A stretch of DNA of 64,000 nucleotides, from the NCBI RefSeq assembly GCF_018403685.1, contig NZ_BOVK01000001.1, positions 1-64,000 on the forward strand. Reading direction: 5' to 3'. The notes beneath the pieces are model-generated. The model worked only from the letters and a program-made list of their open reading frames with translations. It was not told where the DNA came from and made no database searches. Both the position numbers and the translations under genes were made by a program. The stretch's first letter is position 1, and every line of letters begins with the position of its first letter. The DNA is from Xylanibacillus composti (lineage in GTDB: Bacteria > Bacillota > Bacilli > Paenibacillales > K13). This document shows, in pieces, positions 35,057 to 45,022 of this stretch.

Positions 35057-35091
35057 TTTCCTGAATCTATCAGGAAAGCGCGTTTATTATA
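35057..35091 (-). promoter_or_regulatory. Extended -10 promoter with operator-like inverted repeat, SDR gene
   Basis: TATAAT (35091-35086) preceded by TGG gives an extended -10 box on the minus strand. Nine bases downstream lies TTTCCTGA-ATCTA-TCAGGAAA (35057-35077), a perfect 8-5-8 inverted repeat covering about +2 to +22, the typical place for a repressor operator. An mRNA hairpin protecting the 5' end is the alternative. Confidence 0.55.
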
Positions 35092-35146
35092 CCATACTTG
35101 CGGCTGTAACTCTACCAGTCACAGATTCAGCTGCTTACTGAAACGC

Positions 35147-35194
35147 GCCAAGGCTGTACCGGTCGCAACATACTATGCGCCGTACAGCCCTGGC
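35147..35194 (-). terminator. Hairpin after the P450 gene, probable weak terminator
   Basis: GCCAAGGCTGTAC / GTACAGCCCTGGC forms a 13-base stem 21 bases after the P450 stop codon, but the following U-tract is poor (GCGTTTC). Confidence 0.45.
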
Positions 35195-35215
35195 TCAATC
35201 TCATGAAACCATGCT

Positions 35216-36787
<1,572 letters not shown>

Positions 36788-36824
36788 TCATACGACCAGC
36801 ATGCAGCCATTCCCCTAAATACGA

Positions 36825-36861
36825 AAAGCCCCGGCTTCACTTAGAAGCTTGGGCTTTTTTT
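36825..36861. terminator. Terminator after tRNA-Thr, shared with convergent yebC
   Basis: AAAGCCC-CGGCTTC / GAAGCTT-GGGCTTT, followed on the plus strand by a long T-run. On the minus strand the tail is weaker (TTTTCG), so it mainly serves the tRNA. Confidence 0.85.
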
Positions 36862-36880
36862 AGGGCTGACTATTGCCAAT

Positions 36881-37600
36881 TTATTTCCCTAAGTCGACGT
36901 TATGGTATACTTGCTGCACGTCTTCCAGGTCTTCTATCGCATCGATCATTTTCTCGAACTGCGCTTGCGCATCTGCGTCCAGCGTTACGTCATTCTGTGC
37001 AAGCATCGATATTTCCGCAACAGCGAATTCTGAGATGCCATGTGCTTGGAACGCTTGCTGTACGGCGTGGAATTGATCGGGTTCGGCATATACGATAATC
37101 GTCTCATCCTCTTGGATGACATCGCGGGCATCTACATCTGCTTCGAGCAAAATCTCTAGCACTTCTTCCTCCGTCTTGCCTTCCAGGCCGATGACAGCCG
37201 TTTCGTCGAACATATACGCAACGGAGCCATTGACACCCATGCTTCCGCCGTTTTTGTTGAATGCGGAACGCACCTCGGCCGCTGTCCGATTTACGTTGTT
37301 GGACAGTGCGTCCACGATGACCATCGCGCCATTCGGTCCAAATCCTTCGTAACGAAGCTCATCGTAGTTCTCGTCAGAACCGCCCTTGGCTTTCTCAATG
37401 GCCCGGTCAATAATGGCCTTCGGCACATTGTAGGTTTTGGCGCGTTCCAGAACAAATTTCAGCGTCTGATTAGATTCGGGATCCGGTTCTCCTTGTTTGG
37501 CAGCCACATAGATCTCGCGCCCGAATTTGGCGTAGATACGGCTTGTATTGGCGTCTTTCGACGCTTTCTTTTCCTTAATATTGTTCCATTTGCGACCCAT
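36881..37600 (-). CDS. yebC: YebC/PmpR family protein
   Basis: A 239-residue cytoplasmic protein of the YebC family. [30 protein letters not shown] at the start identifies the YeeI-like branch of Bacillus, and [32 protein letters not shown] is the family core. YebC proteins have been described as transcriptional regulators and more recently as ribosome-associated factors that help translate polyproline stretches. That second role is worth noting here because the window encodes a protein with 29 TDP repeats, though TDP is not polyproline. -10 box TATAAT at 37654-37649. Confidence 0.95.
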   Translation of the reverse strand: MGRKWNNIKEKKASKDANTSRIYAKFGREIYVAAKQGEPDPESNQTLKFVLERAKTYNVPKAIIDRAIEKAKGGSDENYDELRYEGFGPNGAMVIVDALSNNVNRTAAEVRSAFNKNGGSMGVNGSVAYMFDETAVIGLEGKTEEEVLEILLEADVDARDVIQEDETIIVYAEPDQFHAVQQAFQAHGISEFAVAEISMLAQNDVTLDADAQAQFEKMIDAIEDLEDVQQVYHNVDLGK

Positions 37601-37720
37601 ACTGCTCCACTCACTTTCAGCAATTAATCTCCATTACCACTGCTCTCTATTATAACGCGATCTGATCTTTGCATAAAGTAGAAATACTTGAGCGGCCGGT
37701 CGTAGAAAGGTTCAGCCAAG

Positions 37721-37775
37721 AAAAAAGCCAATCCGCATGGGCGCTGACAGCGACCGCATGAGACTGGCTTTTTTT
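37721..37775. terminator. Bidirectional terminator downstream of cysI
   Basis: AAAAAAGCCA...CCGCATGGGCGCTG / CAGCGACCGCATG...TGGCTTTTTT forms a long hairpin with T-runs on both strands, 8 bases after the cysI stop codon. Confidence 0.85.
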
Positions 37776-37782
37776 CTATGGA

Positions 37783-39528
37783 TTACGCATGGAACTCTTG
37801 ACCGGAACGAACTTCCTTCACATAGCCGGCACGGATGACGAAATCGCCAAAGTGCTCGCCTTCCTGACGCTCCTTCGCGTATTGCTGAAGGAGCGGCTTG
37901 AGCGTATCCAATATTTCTTCTTCGCCGATATTTTCCTTGTACATCTTGTTCAGGCGCTCTCCTGCAAACCCTCCGCCCAGATACATATTGTACTTGCCCG
38001 GCGCTTTGCCGATAAAGGCGATTTCAGCCAAGGCGGGACGGGCGCAGCCGTTCGGACATCCGGTCATTCGGATGACGATGTCCTCCTCGCGCAGCCCGGC
38101 TTCATCGAGAATCAATTCCAGCTTGTCGAGCAGGCTAGGCAGGTAACGCTCCGATTCGGCCATCGCCAGACCGCAGGTTGGCAATGCCACGCAAGCCATG
38201 GAGTTTCTGCGCAGCGCGGAATATGCAGCGCCATCTGTCAGTCCATATTCTTGAATAAGCTGCTCGACCTTTTTCTTCTTCTGGCTGGATACATTGCCAA
38301 TAATCAAATTTTGATTCGGCGTCAATCGGAAATCGCCAGTGTGTACCTTGGCAATTTCGCGCAGCGCTGTCATGAGCAAATATCCTTCCTCATCCTTGAC
38401 GCGTCCATTTTGGATGAAGAGTGTGTAGTGCCACTTGTTGTTGCTGCCCTTCACCCAGCCATAGCGATCTCCATTGTGCTCGAACGTATATGGCTTCGCC
38501 GCTTCCAGCTTCCAGCCCAAGCGATTGTGCAGCTCGCCGACAAACCAATCGATGCCGCGATCGTCAATCGTGTATTTGAAACGCGCATGCTTGCGCACGG
38601 AACGGTCGCCGTAATCGCGCTGTATAGTGACGGTCTTCTCCGCCACATCAATCACCTGTTCCGGTGTACAGAAGCCGATAACCCGAGCGATTTGCGGATA
38701 CGTGTTCGGGTCGCCATGCGTCATTCCCATGCCGCCGCCTACAGATACGTTAAAGCCTAACAGCTTGCCATTCTCTACGATCGCAATAAAACCGAGATCT
38801 TGGGAAAATACGTCTACATCGTTCGAAGGAGGAACGGCGACGCCTATTTTGAACTTGCGCGGCAGGTAAACCGGACCATAGATTGGCTCCTGTTCTTCGC
38901 CGTTGCTTTCGCTGTCAACAACCTTTTCCCCATCCAGCCAGATTTCATAATACGCCCGTGTACGCGGGTCAAGGTGATTGCTGATCTTGCTTGCCCATTC
39001 GTATACTTCTTCATGTACTTCCGACTGGTACGGATTCGGATTGCACATCACATTGCGGTTGACGTCACCGCATGCTGCCAGCGTGCTCAGCATCTGCGCG
39101 TTGACTTCCTGAATCGTCTTTTTCATATTCCATTTAATAATGCCATGCAGCTGGAACGATTGGCGTGTCGTCAAGCGAATGGTGCCGTTGGCGTACTTTT
39201 GCGCGACGTCATCCATCATCAGCCATTGCTTCGGTGTAATGACACCGCCGGCGGCCCGCACGCGCAGCATGAATTGATAGGCAGGCTCCAGCTTTTGCTT
39301 CGCCCGCTCGTTGCGCAGATCGCGGTCGTCCTGCATGTAGCTGCCGTGGAACTTCATGAGACGGTTGTCGTCCTCCGGTATGGAGCCGGTGATTCTGTCC
39401 TCCAGCGTTTCGGCCAAGCTGCCCCGCAGATAATTGCTGCGGCGCTTTATATCCTCCACATCGCTGTGCGGCGCACTGTTCGGTGACAATAAATTATTTT
39501 CAGACATAAGGCTCTTCTCCTCTCGCAA
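37783..39528 (-). CDS. cysI: Assimilatory sulfite reductase hemoprotein subunit (CysI)
   Basis: A 581-residue siroheme and 4Fe-4S enzyme that reduces sulfite to sulfide with electrons from CysJ. The cluster ligands are visible in [16 protein letters not shown] and [15 protein letters not shown]. Duplicated ferredoxin-like and siroheme domains ([34 protein letters not shown]) are in the normal order and length. It follows cysJ by 15 bases in one operon, which supplies sulfide for cysteine synthesis. Confidence 0.97.
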   Translation of the reverse strand: MREEKSLMSENNLLSPNSAPHSDVEDIKRRSNYLRGSLAETLEDRITGSIPEDDNRLMKFHGSYMQDDRDLRNERAKQKLEPAYQFMLRVRAAGGVITPKQWLMMDDVAQKYANGTIRLTTRQSFQLHGIIKWNMKKTIQEVNAQMLSTLAACGDVNRNVMCNPNPYQSEVHEEVYEWASKISNHLDPRTRAYYEIWLDGEKVVDSESNGEEQEPIYGPVYLPRKFKIGVAVPPSNDVDVFSQDLGFIAIVENGKLLGFNVSVGGGMGMTHGDPNTYPQIARVIGFCTPEQVIDVAEKTVTIQRDYGDRSVRKHARFKYTIDDRGIDWFVGELHNRLGWKLEAAKPYTFEHNGDRYGWVKGSNNKWHYTLFIQNGRVKDEEGYLLMTALREIAKVHTGDFRLTPNQNLIIGNVSSQKKKKVEQLIQEYGLTDGAAYSALRRNSMACVALPTCGLAMAESERYLPSLLDKLELILDEAGLREEDIVIRMTGCPNGCARPALAEIAFIGKAPGKYNMYLGGGFAGERLNKMYKENIGEEEILDTLKPLLQQYAKERQEGEHFGDFVIRAGYVKEVRSGQEFHA

Positions 39529-39543
39529 TCTTTGGGCTTGTTC

Positions 39544-41367
39544 TTAGTATACATCCCGCTGATAGCGTGATTGTTGTTGCAATTCATTTAAATATTGAGC
39601 AGCTTGCTCCGGGGTCTTGCCGCCTTCCTGCTCGATAATTGTTGCAAGCGCGGCGTGCACGTCATGGGCCATTTGCTTTTCATCGCCGCAAATGTATACG
39701 TACGCGCCGTCTTCCAGCCATTGATACAGCTCGCGGCTGCGCTCCAGCATCCGATGCTGGACATAGACTTTCTGTTCCGTATCGCGCGAGAAAGCAACAT
39801 CCATCCGGCTCAGGACGCCGTCCTTCAGCCAGCGCTGCCATTCTACCTGGTAGAGGAAATCGGTCGAAAAGTGCTGGTCGCCATAGAACAGCCAGGACTT
39901 CCCGCTTGCGCCGATTTCTTCCCGTTCGCCCAGGAACGCACGGAACGGCGCTACGCCTGTGCCCGGTCCGATCATGATGATTGGCGCATCCGGATTTTGC
40001 GGCAGCTTAAAGTTCGGATTATGCTGCACGAAGACCGGCAAGCTGTTGCCCGGCTCCACTCGTTCAGCCAAATATGTCGAGCAAACCCCGTAGCGTTGGC
40101 GACCCTGCGATTCATAGCGAACGGCGCGCACCGTAACGTGAACCTCCTCCGGGAATGCCTTCGGACTGCTGGCAATGGAATACAAACGGGCAGGCAGCTT
40201 GCGCAAAATGCCCACAAATTCGGAGGCTGGCACGCCTTTCAACGCGTAATCCTGCACCAAATCCAGCAGGTCTCTTCCCTGGATATACGCACGCAACTCC
40301 TGTTCATTGCCGGCTCCCAGCAATTGCTGAAGATCGCGGTTGCCTGTAAGCTTGACGACCTGCTCAAGCAATGGCTTCGTCAGAACAGTAATTTCTACAT
40401 GACGCTGCAGCGCATCGCTTAGCGATGTATCGCCATCCTTCACGCGTACCGTATCGTCGCCGTTCCAGCCCATTGCCTCGATCAGTTCCTTAACAAGACG
40501 CGGATGGTTCTGCGGATAAATGCCAAGACTGTCTCCCGGTTCATACTGCAGGTTCGAGCCTTCCAGCGAAATCTCAAGGTGTCTGGTTTCCCGAGCGGAG
40601 CCGCGTCCATTCAAATTCAGGTTCTCCAACACTTCCGCATGGAACGGATTCGATCTGGAATAATCGGAAGCCTCCGATTGCGCTACAGCCGAGCTAACAG
40701 CTGCTGTCGAAGCCGAACCGGCGCCGCTTCCTGCTTCGCTTAGTGCGGCTGCTACTTTATCCATCCATTCCGCTGCCGCTTCATCGAAATCTACATCGCA
40801 GTCAACACGCGCTGTAAGCTGCTTGCCGCCAAGCTCCTCGAGGCGCTTGTCAAAGTCTTTCCCTGTCTGACAGAAGAATTCATACGAGGTGTCTCCCAAG
40901 GCAAGCACAGAGAACCGCAATTCTTCCAATTTAGGCGCTCTCTTGCTGTGCAGGAACTCGTAGAAGGCGAGCGCATTGTCTGGCGGATCTCCTTCGCCAT
41001 GCGTGCTCACCACGATCAGCAGGTTCTGTACCTTCTTCAGGGTGTTCGGCTTGAAGTCGGACATTGAGGATACGGTAACCTGAAAACCCAGATCCTCCAG
41101 CTTCTTGGCTGTCTTTTTCGCCAGACTTTGGGAATTGCCCGTTTGGGAGCCGAACAGTACGGTCACTTCCTTGGAGACTGGCGCTGCGGTTACCGCTTGC
41201 CCTGCCGGTGCCGCCGTTCCTGCCGGTACAGCAGCTGCTCCGCCAGACAAAGCGGACATGTAGCCGCTCAGCCATAGCCGCTGCGATTCGCTCAGCGTTG
41301 GTATCAGACGATTGAGCAGTTCCACCTGCTCTTGGTTAAACGGACTGTTCGTTACTTGTAGTTCCAA
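39544..41367 (-). CDS. cysJ: Sulfite reductase flavoprotein subunit (CysJ)
   Basis: A 607-residue NADPH-dependent FMN/FAD reductase. An FMN-binding flavodoxin domain (VTVLFGSQTGNSQSLAKK, STHGEGDPPDNA, LGDTSYEFFC) is followed by a FAD/NADPH reductase region (RLYSIASSPKAF, GVCSTYLAERV, MIGPGTGVAPFRAFL, YVYICGDEKQMAHDV). The TTG at 41367 is chosen because GAGGTGG lies just before it and the product then begins MELQVTNSPFNQEQ, matching Bacillus CysJ. First gene of the cysJI operon. Confidence 0.96.
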   Translation of the reverse strand: MELQVTNSPFNQEQVELLNRLIPTLSESQRLWLSGYMSALSGGAAAVPAGTAAPAGQAVTAAPVSKEVTVLFGSQTGNSQSLAKKTAKKLEDLGFQVTVSSMSDFKPNTLKKVQNLLIVVSTHGEGDPPDNALAFYEFLHSKRAPKLEELRFSVLALGDTSYEFFCQTGKDFDKRLEELGGKQLTARVDCDVDFDEAAAEWMDKVAAALSEAGSGAGSASTAAVSSAVAQSEASDYSRSNPFHAEVLENLNLNGRGSARETRHLEISLEGSNLQYEPGDSLGIYPQNHPRLVKELIEAMGWNGDDTVRVKDGDTSLSDALQRHVEITVLTKPLLEQVVKLTGNRDLQQLLGAGNEQELRAYIQGRDLLDLVQDYALKGVPASEFVGILRKLPARLYSIASSPKAFPEEVHVTVRAVRYESQGRQRYGVCSTYLAERVEPGNSLPVFVQHNPNFKLPQNPDAPIIMIGPGTGVAPFRAFLGEREEIGASGKSWLFYGDQHFSTDFLYQVEWQRWLKDGVLSRMDVAFSRDTEQKVYVQHRMLERSRELYQWLEDGAYVYICGDEKQMAHDVHAALATIIEQEGGKTPEQAAQYLNELQQQSRYQRDVY

Positions 41368-41438
41368 CAATATCCACCTCACGTAACATGCATGTTATGA
41401 AAAAATAAATGCGTCTTCCTTCTTTTAGTACTCTATAG

Positions 41439-41507
41439 AAACTATCACAGCAAGCAATGCCGGTCAATTCGATATATCTTATAGGATTTATCAGATTTAC
41501 TGATAAA
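41439..41507 (-). promoter_or_regulatory. cysJI promoter with LysR-type activator box
   Basis: -35 TTGACC (41467-41462), 17 bases, -10 TAGTTT (41444-41439) preceded by TGA. Upstream of it lies TTTATCAG-ATTTA-CTGATAAA (41487-41507), a perfect 8-5-8 repeat that contains ATC-N9-GAT, the LysR-type consensus, at about -55 to -75. This fits activation by a CysL-like regulator. An AT-rich stretch between box and -35 could bind a CymR-type repressor, but I cannot score it. Confidence 0.65.
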
Positions 41508-41535
41508 CGAAAAAATCGTTCATTTTCGTTGCCTG

Positions 41536-42294
41536 TTATTCCGGCTCCAGCTCCAGTATGACCGGACAATGATCGCTCCCCAGAATCTCTGCCTGGATAT
41601 GAGCGTCCTTCACTCTGGGCAGCAGCTCCTCGGAAACGATGAAATAGTCAATTCGCCAGCCGATATTCCGTTCCCGGACCTTCGGCATGTAACTCCACCA
41701 GGTATAGGCTTCCTTCTGATCGGGATAAAAATGCCTGTACGTATCCACAAAACCCCCGTCCAGCAGCGCGGTCATTTCCGCCCGCTCTTCTTCGGTGAAC
41801 CCGGAGTTTTGCTTGTTGCTTTTCGGATTTTTCAGATCGATCTCCTGATGCGCGACATTCAAATCGCCGCACAGCACAACAGGCTTCTTCTCTCGAAGTT
41901 GGTTCAGATAATGCCGGAACGCCTTTTCCCACTTAAGCCGAAAGGGCAGACGGGCCAAGTCTCTCTGGGAGTTGGGCGTATACGCATTGACCAAATAGAA
42001 CGCTTCATATTCCACAGTAATGACTCTGCCTTCGGTATCAAGCTCGTCCAAGCCATAGGCTACCGATAAAGGCTCCGGCTTGCTGAACACAGCCGTGCCG
42101 GAGTAGCCCTTTTTCTCCGCGTAATGCCAATACGAATGGTAGCCCTCCAATGGCAAATCAATCTGCCCTTCCTGCAGCTTCGTTTCCTGTACGCAGAAAA
42201 TATCGGCGTCCGCTTCCCGGAAATAATCCAGGAAGCCCTTTTTCACGCAGGCCCGCAACCCGTTTACATTCCAAGATATGAGCTTCAATGACAT
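41536..42294 (-). CDS. exoA: Exodeoxyribonuclease III (ExoA)
   Basis: A 252-residue AP endonuclease/3'-5' exonuclease for base-excision repair. The catalytic motifs are NVNGLRA, metal-binding Glu in FCVQETKL, GDLNVAH, and Asp-His in GSDHCPVILEL. Starting at ATG 42294 (AAAGGGAG immediately before) gives the same length as Bacillus ExoA; the frame extends upstream into the mnmH gene without homology. It is the last gene of a selD-mnmH-exoA run, 23 bases after mnmH. Confidence 0.96.
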   Translation of the reverse strand: MSLKLISWNVNGLRACVKKGFLDYFREADADIFCVQETKLQEGQIDLPLEGYHSYWHYAEKKGYSGTAVFSKPEPLSVAYGLDELDTEGRVITVEYEAFYLVNAYTPNSQRDLARLPFRLKWEKAFRHYLNQLREKKPVVLCGDLNVAHQEIDLKNPKSNKQNSGFTEEERAEMTALLDGGFVDTYRHFYPDQKEAYTWWSYMPKVRERNIGWRIDYFIVSEELLPRVKDAHIQAEILGSDHCPVILELEPE

Positions 42295-42317
42295 GTCTCC
42301 CTTTTTCTCTCGATCGT

Positions 42318-43364
42318 TTATCCGTTTCCCCTCATGCCAACCTTCTCCAGCTGTCCGATTAACCGTTCCAGCGCCTGCTCCTTGTTCGGAGCTTGCATGT
42401 GAATCGGCGCTTGCATATACTGATCCCCCGCATGCTGATACCGTGGGTCGTAATAATGAACCAGCAGCAAATGAACGGCCCGTTCGAAATGCTCTGCGTT
42501 CAGGCACTCTTCAATTTCTTTCGCAACCGGCGTATGAATGCGCGACTTGATGCGGCGGAACGCCTCGCGAATTTCTTCAGTGTGCTTCCATGGCTGGTAC
42601 TCCTGCAGGATGGATTGAACCCGCTCTTCCACAGGCAATTCAAGCACCAGATGGAGGCCGCTTTCTTTCTTCTCCATTAGAAATTCGGGTAGAACGACCT
42701 TGCCGATACGCCTGCTTTCACCTTCAAGCAGAATGTATGGCTGTTCGTTCAGCGCAAGCAGCTCATGCACCAACATGGCGTCAAACTGCTTCTGATTGCG
42801 AGCTTGCAAGCCGATTTGGCCGAAGATGGAACCGCGGTGTCCCGCCATGCCTTCCAAATCCAACACAGGGAACCCCCGCTTTTTGAGCTCGAGCAAAATG
42901 TCCGTCTTGCCGGTGCCTGTGTGCCCGTTCAAGACAATAACCTGCGGCTTGAGCACGAAGCCTTCCAAAGTCTCTACGACCCATCTGCGGTACTCTCGGA
43001 TACCGCCTGTCAGCCGCAGCGCTTCAATGCCCATAAGCGAGAGCATGGTGGCCGTCGTCTTGCTGCGCATGCCCCCGCGCCAGCAAAATACTGCTTTTTG
43101 CCCGTCTACTTGCGAAATGGAGCGAATGAGCTGAGGCAGCTTCGCCGAAACGATTTCCAGGCCGCGATCCATCGCGGCCTGTCTGCTTTCCTGCTTATAT
43201 AGGGTGCCGATCTCTGCCCGCTCTTCATCATCGAACAGCGGGAAGTTCAAACTGCCCGGGATAGTGCCCTCCGCATATTCCGATGGCGAACGCACGTCAA
43301 TCGGCACAAGCTGCTGCTTCCGCTGCAGCTCCAGCAGCTGTTCCACGTTGATCTCTTTCGACAC
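42318..43364 (-). CDS. mnmH: tRNA 2-selenouridine synthase (MnmH/SelU)
   Basis: A 348-residue enzyme that replaces sulfur by selenium in the wobble 2-thiouridine of certain tRNAs, using selenophosphate. The N-terminal rhodanese domain has its active Cys in VFCWRGGMRSKT; the C-terminal half holds a P-loop (LNGHTGTGKT) that binds the geranylated intermediate tRNA. LEGMAGHRGSIFG is conserved in the family. Gene order selD then mnmH with a 16-base gap gives a complete tRNA-selenation pair. Confidence 0.96.
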   Translation of the reverse strand: MSKEINVEQLLELQRKQQLVPIDVRSPSEYAEGTIPGSLNFPLFDDEERAEIGTLYKQESRQAAMDRGLEIVSAKLPQLIRSISQVDGQKAVFCWRGGMRSKTTATMLSLMGIEALRLTGGIREYRRWVVETLEGFVLKPQVIVLNGHTGTGKTDILLELKKRGFPVLDLEGMAGHRGSIFGQIGLQARNQKQFDAMLVHELLALNEQPYILLEGESRRIGKVVLPEFLMEKKESGLHLVLELPVEERVQSILQEYQPWKHTEEIREAFRRIKSRIHTPVAKEIEECLNAEHFERAVHLLLVHYYDPRYQHAGDQYMQAPIHMQAPNKEQALERLIGQLEKVGMRGNG

Positions 43365-43380
43365 GACCTTATCGCTCCTT

Positions 43381-44436
43381 TTATGCTAGTACGCTGATTT
43401 GTCCGGGATGGTTCGATACGACCTCGCCGATGAGACTTGCCTCCACATGATTGGCAAGAAGCTCGCTGAGGAGCTTGTCCGCTTGGCTGGATTCTACAGC
43501 AATAAGCAATCCGCCAGAAGTTACTGCATCGCAGAGCATCCATTGATCAATTTGATCAAGCGATGCGTCAAAGTGGACCGTTCCTTCCAAATGAGCAAAA
43601 TTGTTTTTGGTTCCTCCCGGGACGAACCCTTGCTCTGCCAATTCCCGTACGCGGGGAAGGAACGGTACCTGGTGCCGGATCATGCGAATGCCCGCTCCGC
43701 TCGCTTTGGCCATCTCTGAAGCATGTCCGAGCAAGCCGAAGCCAGTCACATCCGTGCAGGCGTGTACCTCGAACGCGTCCATTACTTCTGCGGCAGTTTT
43801 GTTCAATGTCGCCATGACGCGGGTAACGTTCGCAATTTCTTCTTCACTCAGCTGATCCTTTTTGATTGAGGTTGTCAGGATGCCAACGCCAATGGGCTTT
43901 GTCAGAATCAGCTTGTCTCCGGGCTTCGCGCCAGCGTTCGCCCTGACCCGATCCGGATGAACGAGTCCTGTCACGGCCAGCCCGAACTTGGGCTCCTTGT
44001 CGTCAATGGAATGACCGCCTACCAGTGTAACGCCGGCCTCTTTCATCTTGTCGCCGGCCCCGCGCAAGATGTCCGCCAACACTTGCTTGTCCAGCGTATG
44101 GATAGGAAAGGCCACGATGTTTAACGCCGTTAGTGGCTTGCCGCCCATTGCATAAATATCGCTGATAGCGTTGGCTGCCGCGATTTGTCCAAAGTCATAG
44201 GGCTCGTCTACAATCGGTGTGAAGAAATCAACGGTCTGCACCAAAGCCAGGTCGTCGCTCAAGCGATACACGCCCGCATCGTCGCTTGTATCCAAGCCGA
44301 CTAACAGATTCGGATTCGGGACGGTCTCCGGCAGATTGCGCAGCACCTGCTGCAAATCGGCAGGTCCGATCTTGCATCCGCAGCCCCCCTTGCTCGAATA
44401 GGATGTCAGTTTGATTTTCTCGTTTTGGCTCAACAT
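43381..44436 (-). CDS. selD: Selenide, water dikinase (SelD)
   Basis: A 351-residue enzyme that makes selenophosphate from selenide and ATP. The catalytic segment is KGGCGCKIGP, with Cys (not selenocysteine) and the essential Lys. Other family blocks are TVDFFTPIVDEPYDFGQIAAANAISDIYAMGG, TLVGGHSIDD and DVTGFGLLGH. The ATG at 44436 follows GGAGATGGGC and gives the normal N terminus; an earlier in-frame start adds 11 residues without support. No SelA, SelB or tRNA-Sec is in the window, so the visible use of selenium is tRNA modification. Confidence 0.97.
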   Translation of the reverse strand: MLSQNEKIKLTSYSSKGGCGCKIGPADLQQVLRNLPETVPNPNLLVGLDTSDDAGVYRLSDDLALVQTVDFFTPIVDEPYDFGQIAAANAISDIYAMGGKPLTALNIVAFPIHTLDKQVLADILRGAGDKMKEAGVTLVGGHSIDDKEPKFGLAVTGLVHPDRVRANAGAKPGDKLILTKPIGVGILTTSIKKDQLSEEEIANVTRVMATLNKTAAEVMDAFEVHACTDVTGFGLLGHASEMAKASGAGIRMIRHQVPFLPRVRELAEQGFVPGGTKNNFAHLEGTVHFDASLDQIDQWMLCDAVTSGGLLIAVESSQADKLLSELLANHVEASLIGEVVSNHPGQISVLA

Positions 44437-44549
44437 GCCCATCTCCTTTATATCCCCAGTGTGCTGCAAACGATATTTCTATTATAGAGCAGGACCGTTG
44501 AAATAAAAACCGCAGATCATTTGCTCAGATGGATTGCGGCTGCAAACGC

Positions 44550-44587
44550 AAAAAGAACCGTTCGCACACAGTTGCTGCGCGAAACGG
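44550..44587 (-). terminator. Terminator after the DUF1284 gene
   Basis: Minus-strand stem CCGTTTCGCGCA / TGTGCGAACGG with one bulge, followed by TTCTTTTTG, 10 bases after the stop codon; this ends the ecf operon. Confidence 0.7.
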
Positions 44588-44596
44588 CCATTTTCG

Positions 44597-45022
44597 CTAG
44601 AGACTGTTTAGGGGCGGCAGCGGCTCGCCTTTTTGAATTCGCGCCATTCCTTCTTCGCAAACTCCATAGCTGAGCCACTGGCATGTTGCGCACCATTCCG
44701 GAATGTGCCTCGGCTGCACGCGTACCCGAATGCGTTCTACCAGTTCGTCCCACGTCACGCTATCGCCCGGCTTGACATCCAGATGACGTGCGATTCGTTC
44801 GTCATGTTGAAGCACGGTTGTATGATCGCAATGGTATTCTTGATCGCAGGGAAACTTGGCGCAAAGATCATCCGCTCCTTCGACGATTCGAATTACCGTT
44901 TCCGGCGATTGCCGCAGCTTCTCGTAGACCCCGCTCATATTCCGGGCGAATTCCTCCGAGTACCCCATCCCGCGAAACCCTAGCAAACAAAGCAAATGAT
45001 GTCCCCGCAGACGCACGCTCAT
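44597..45022 (-). CDS. DUF1284 family protein
   Basis: A 141-residue soluble protein beginning VRLRGHHLLCLLGFRGMGYSEEF, the hallmark of DUF1284. Five or more cysteines (LCAKFPCDQEYHCDH, EWCATCQWLSYGVCEE) may form an iron-sulfur or zinc site, as suggested for this iron-sulfur-binding-like family. Function unknown. Its ATG overlaps the stop of the ECF fusion gene by four bases (ATGA), so it is the third gene of the biotin-transporter operon, an unexpected partner. Confidence 0.88.
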   Translation of the reverse strand: MSVRLRGHHLLCLLGFRGMGYSEEFARNMSGVYEKLRQSPETVIRIVEGADDLCAKFPCDQEYHCDHTTVLQHDERIARHLDVKPGDSVTWDELVERIRVRVQPRHIPEWCATCQWLSYGVCEEGMARIQKGEPLPPLNSL

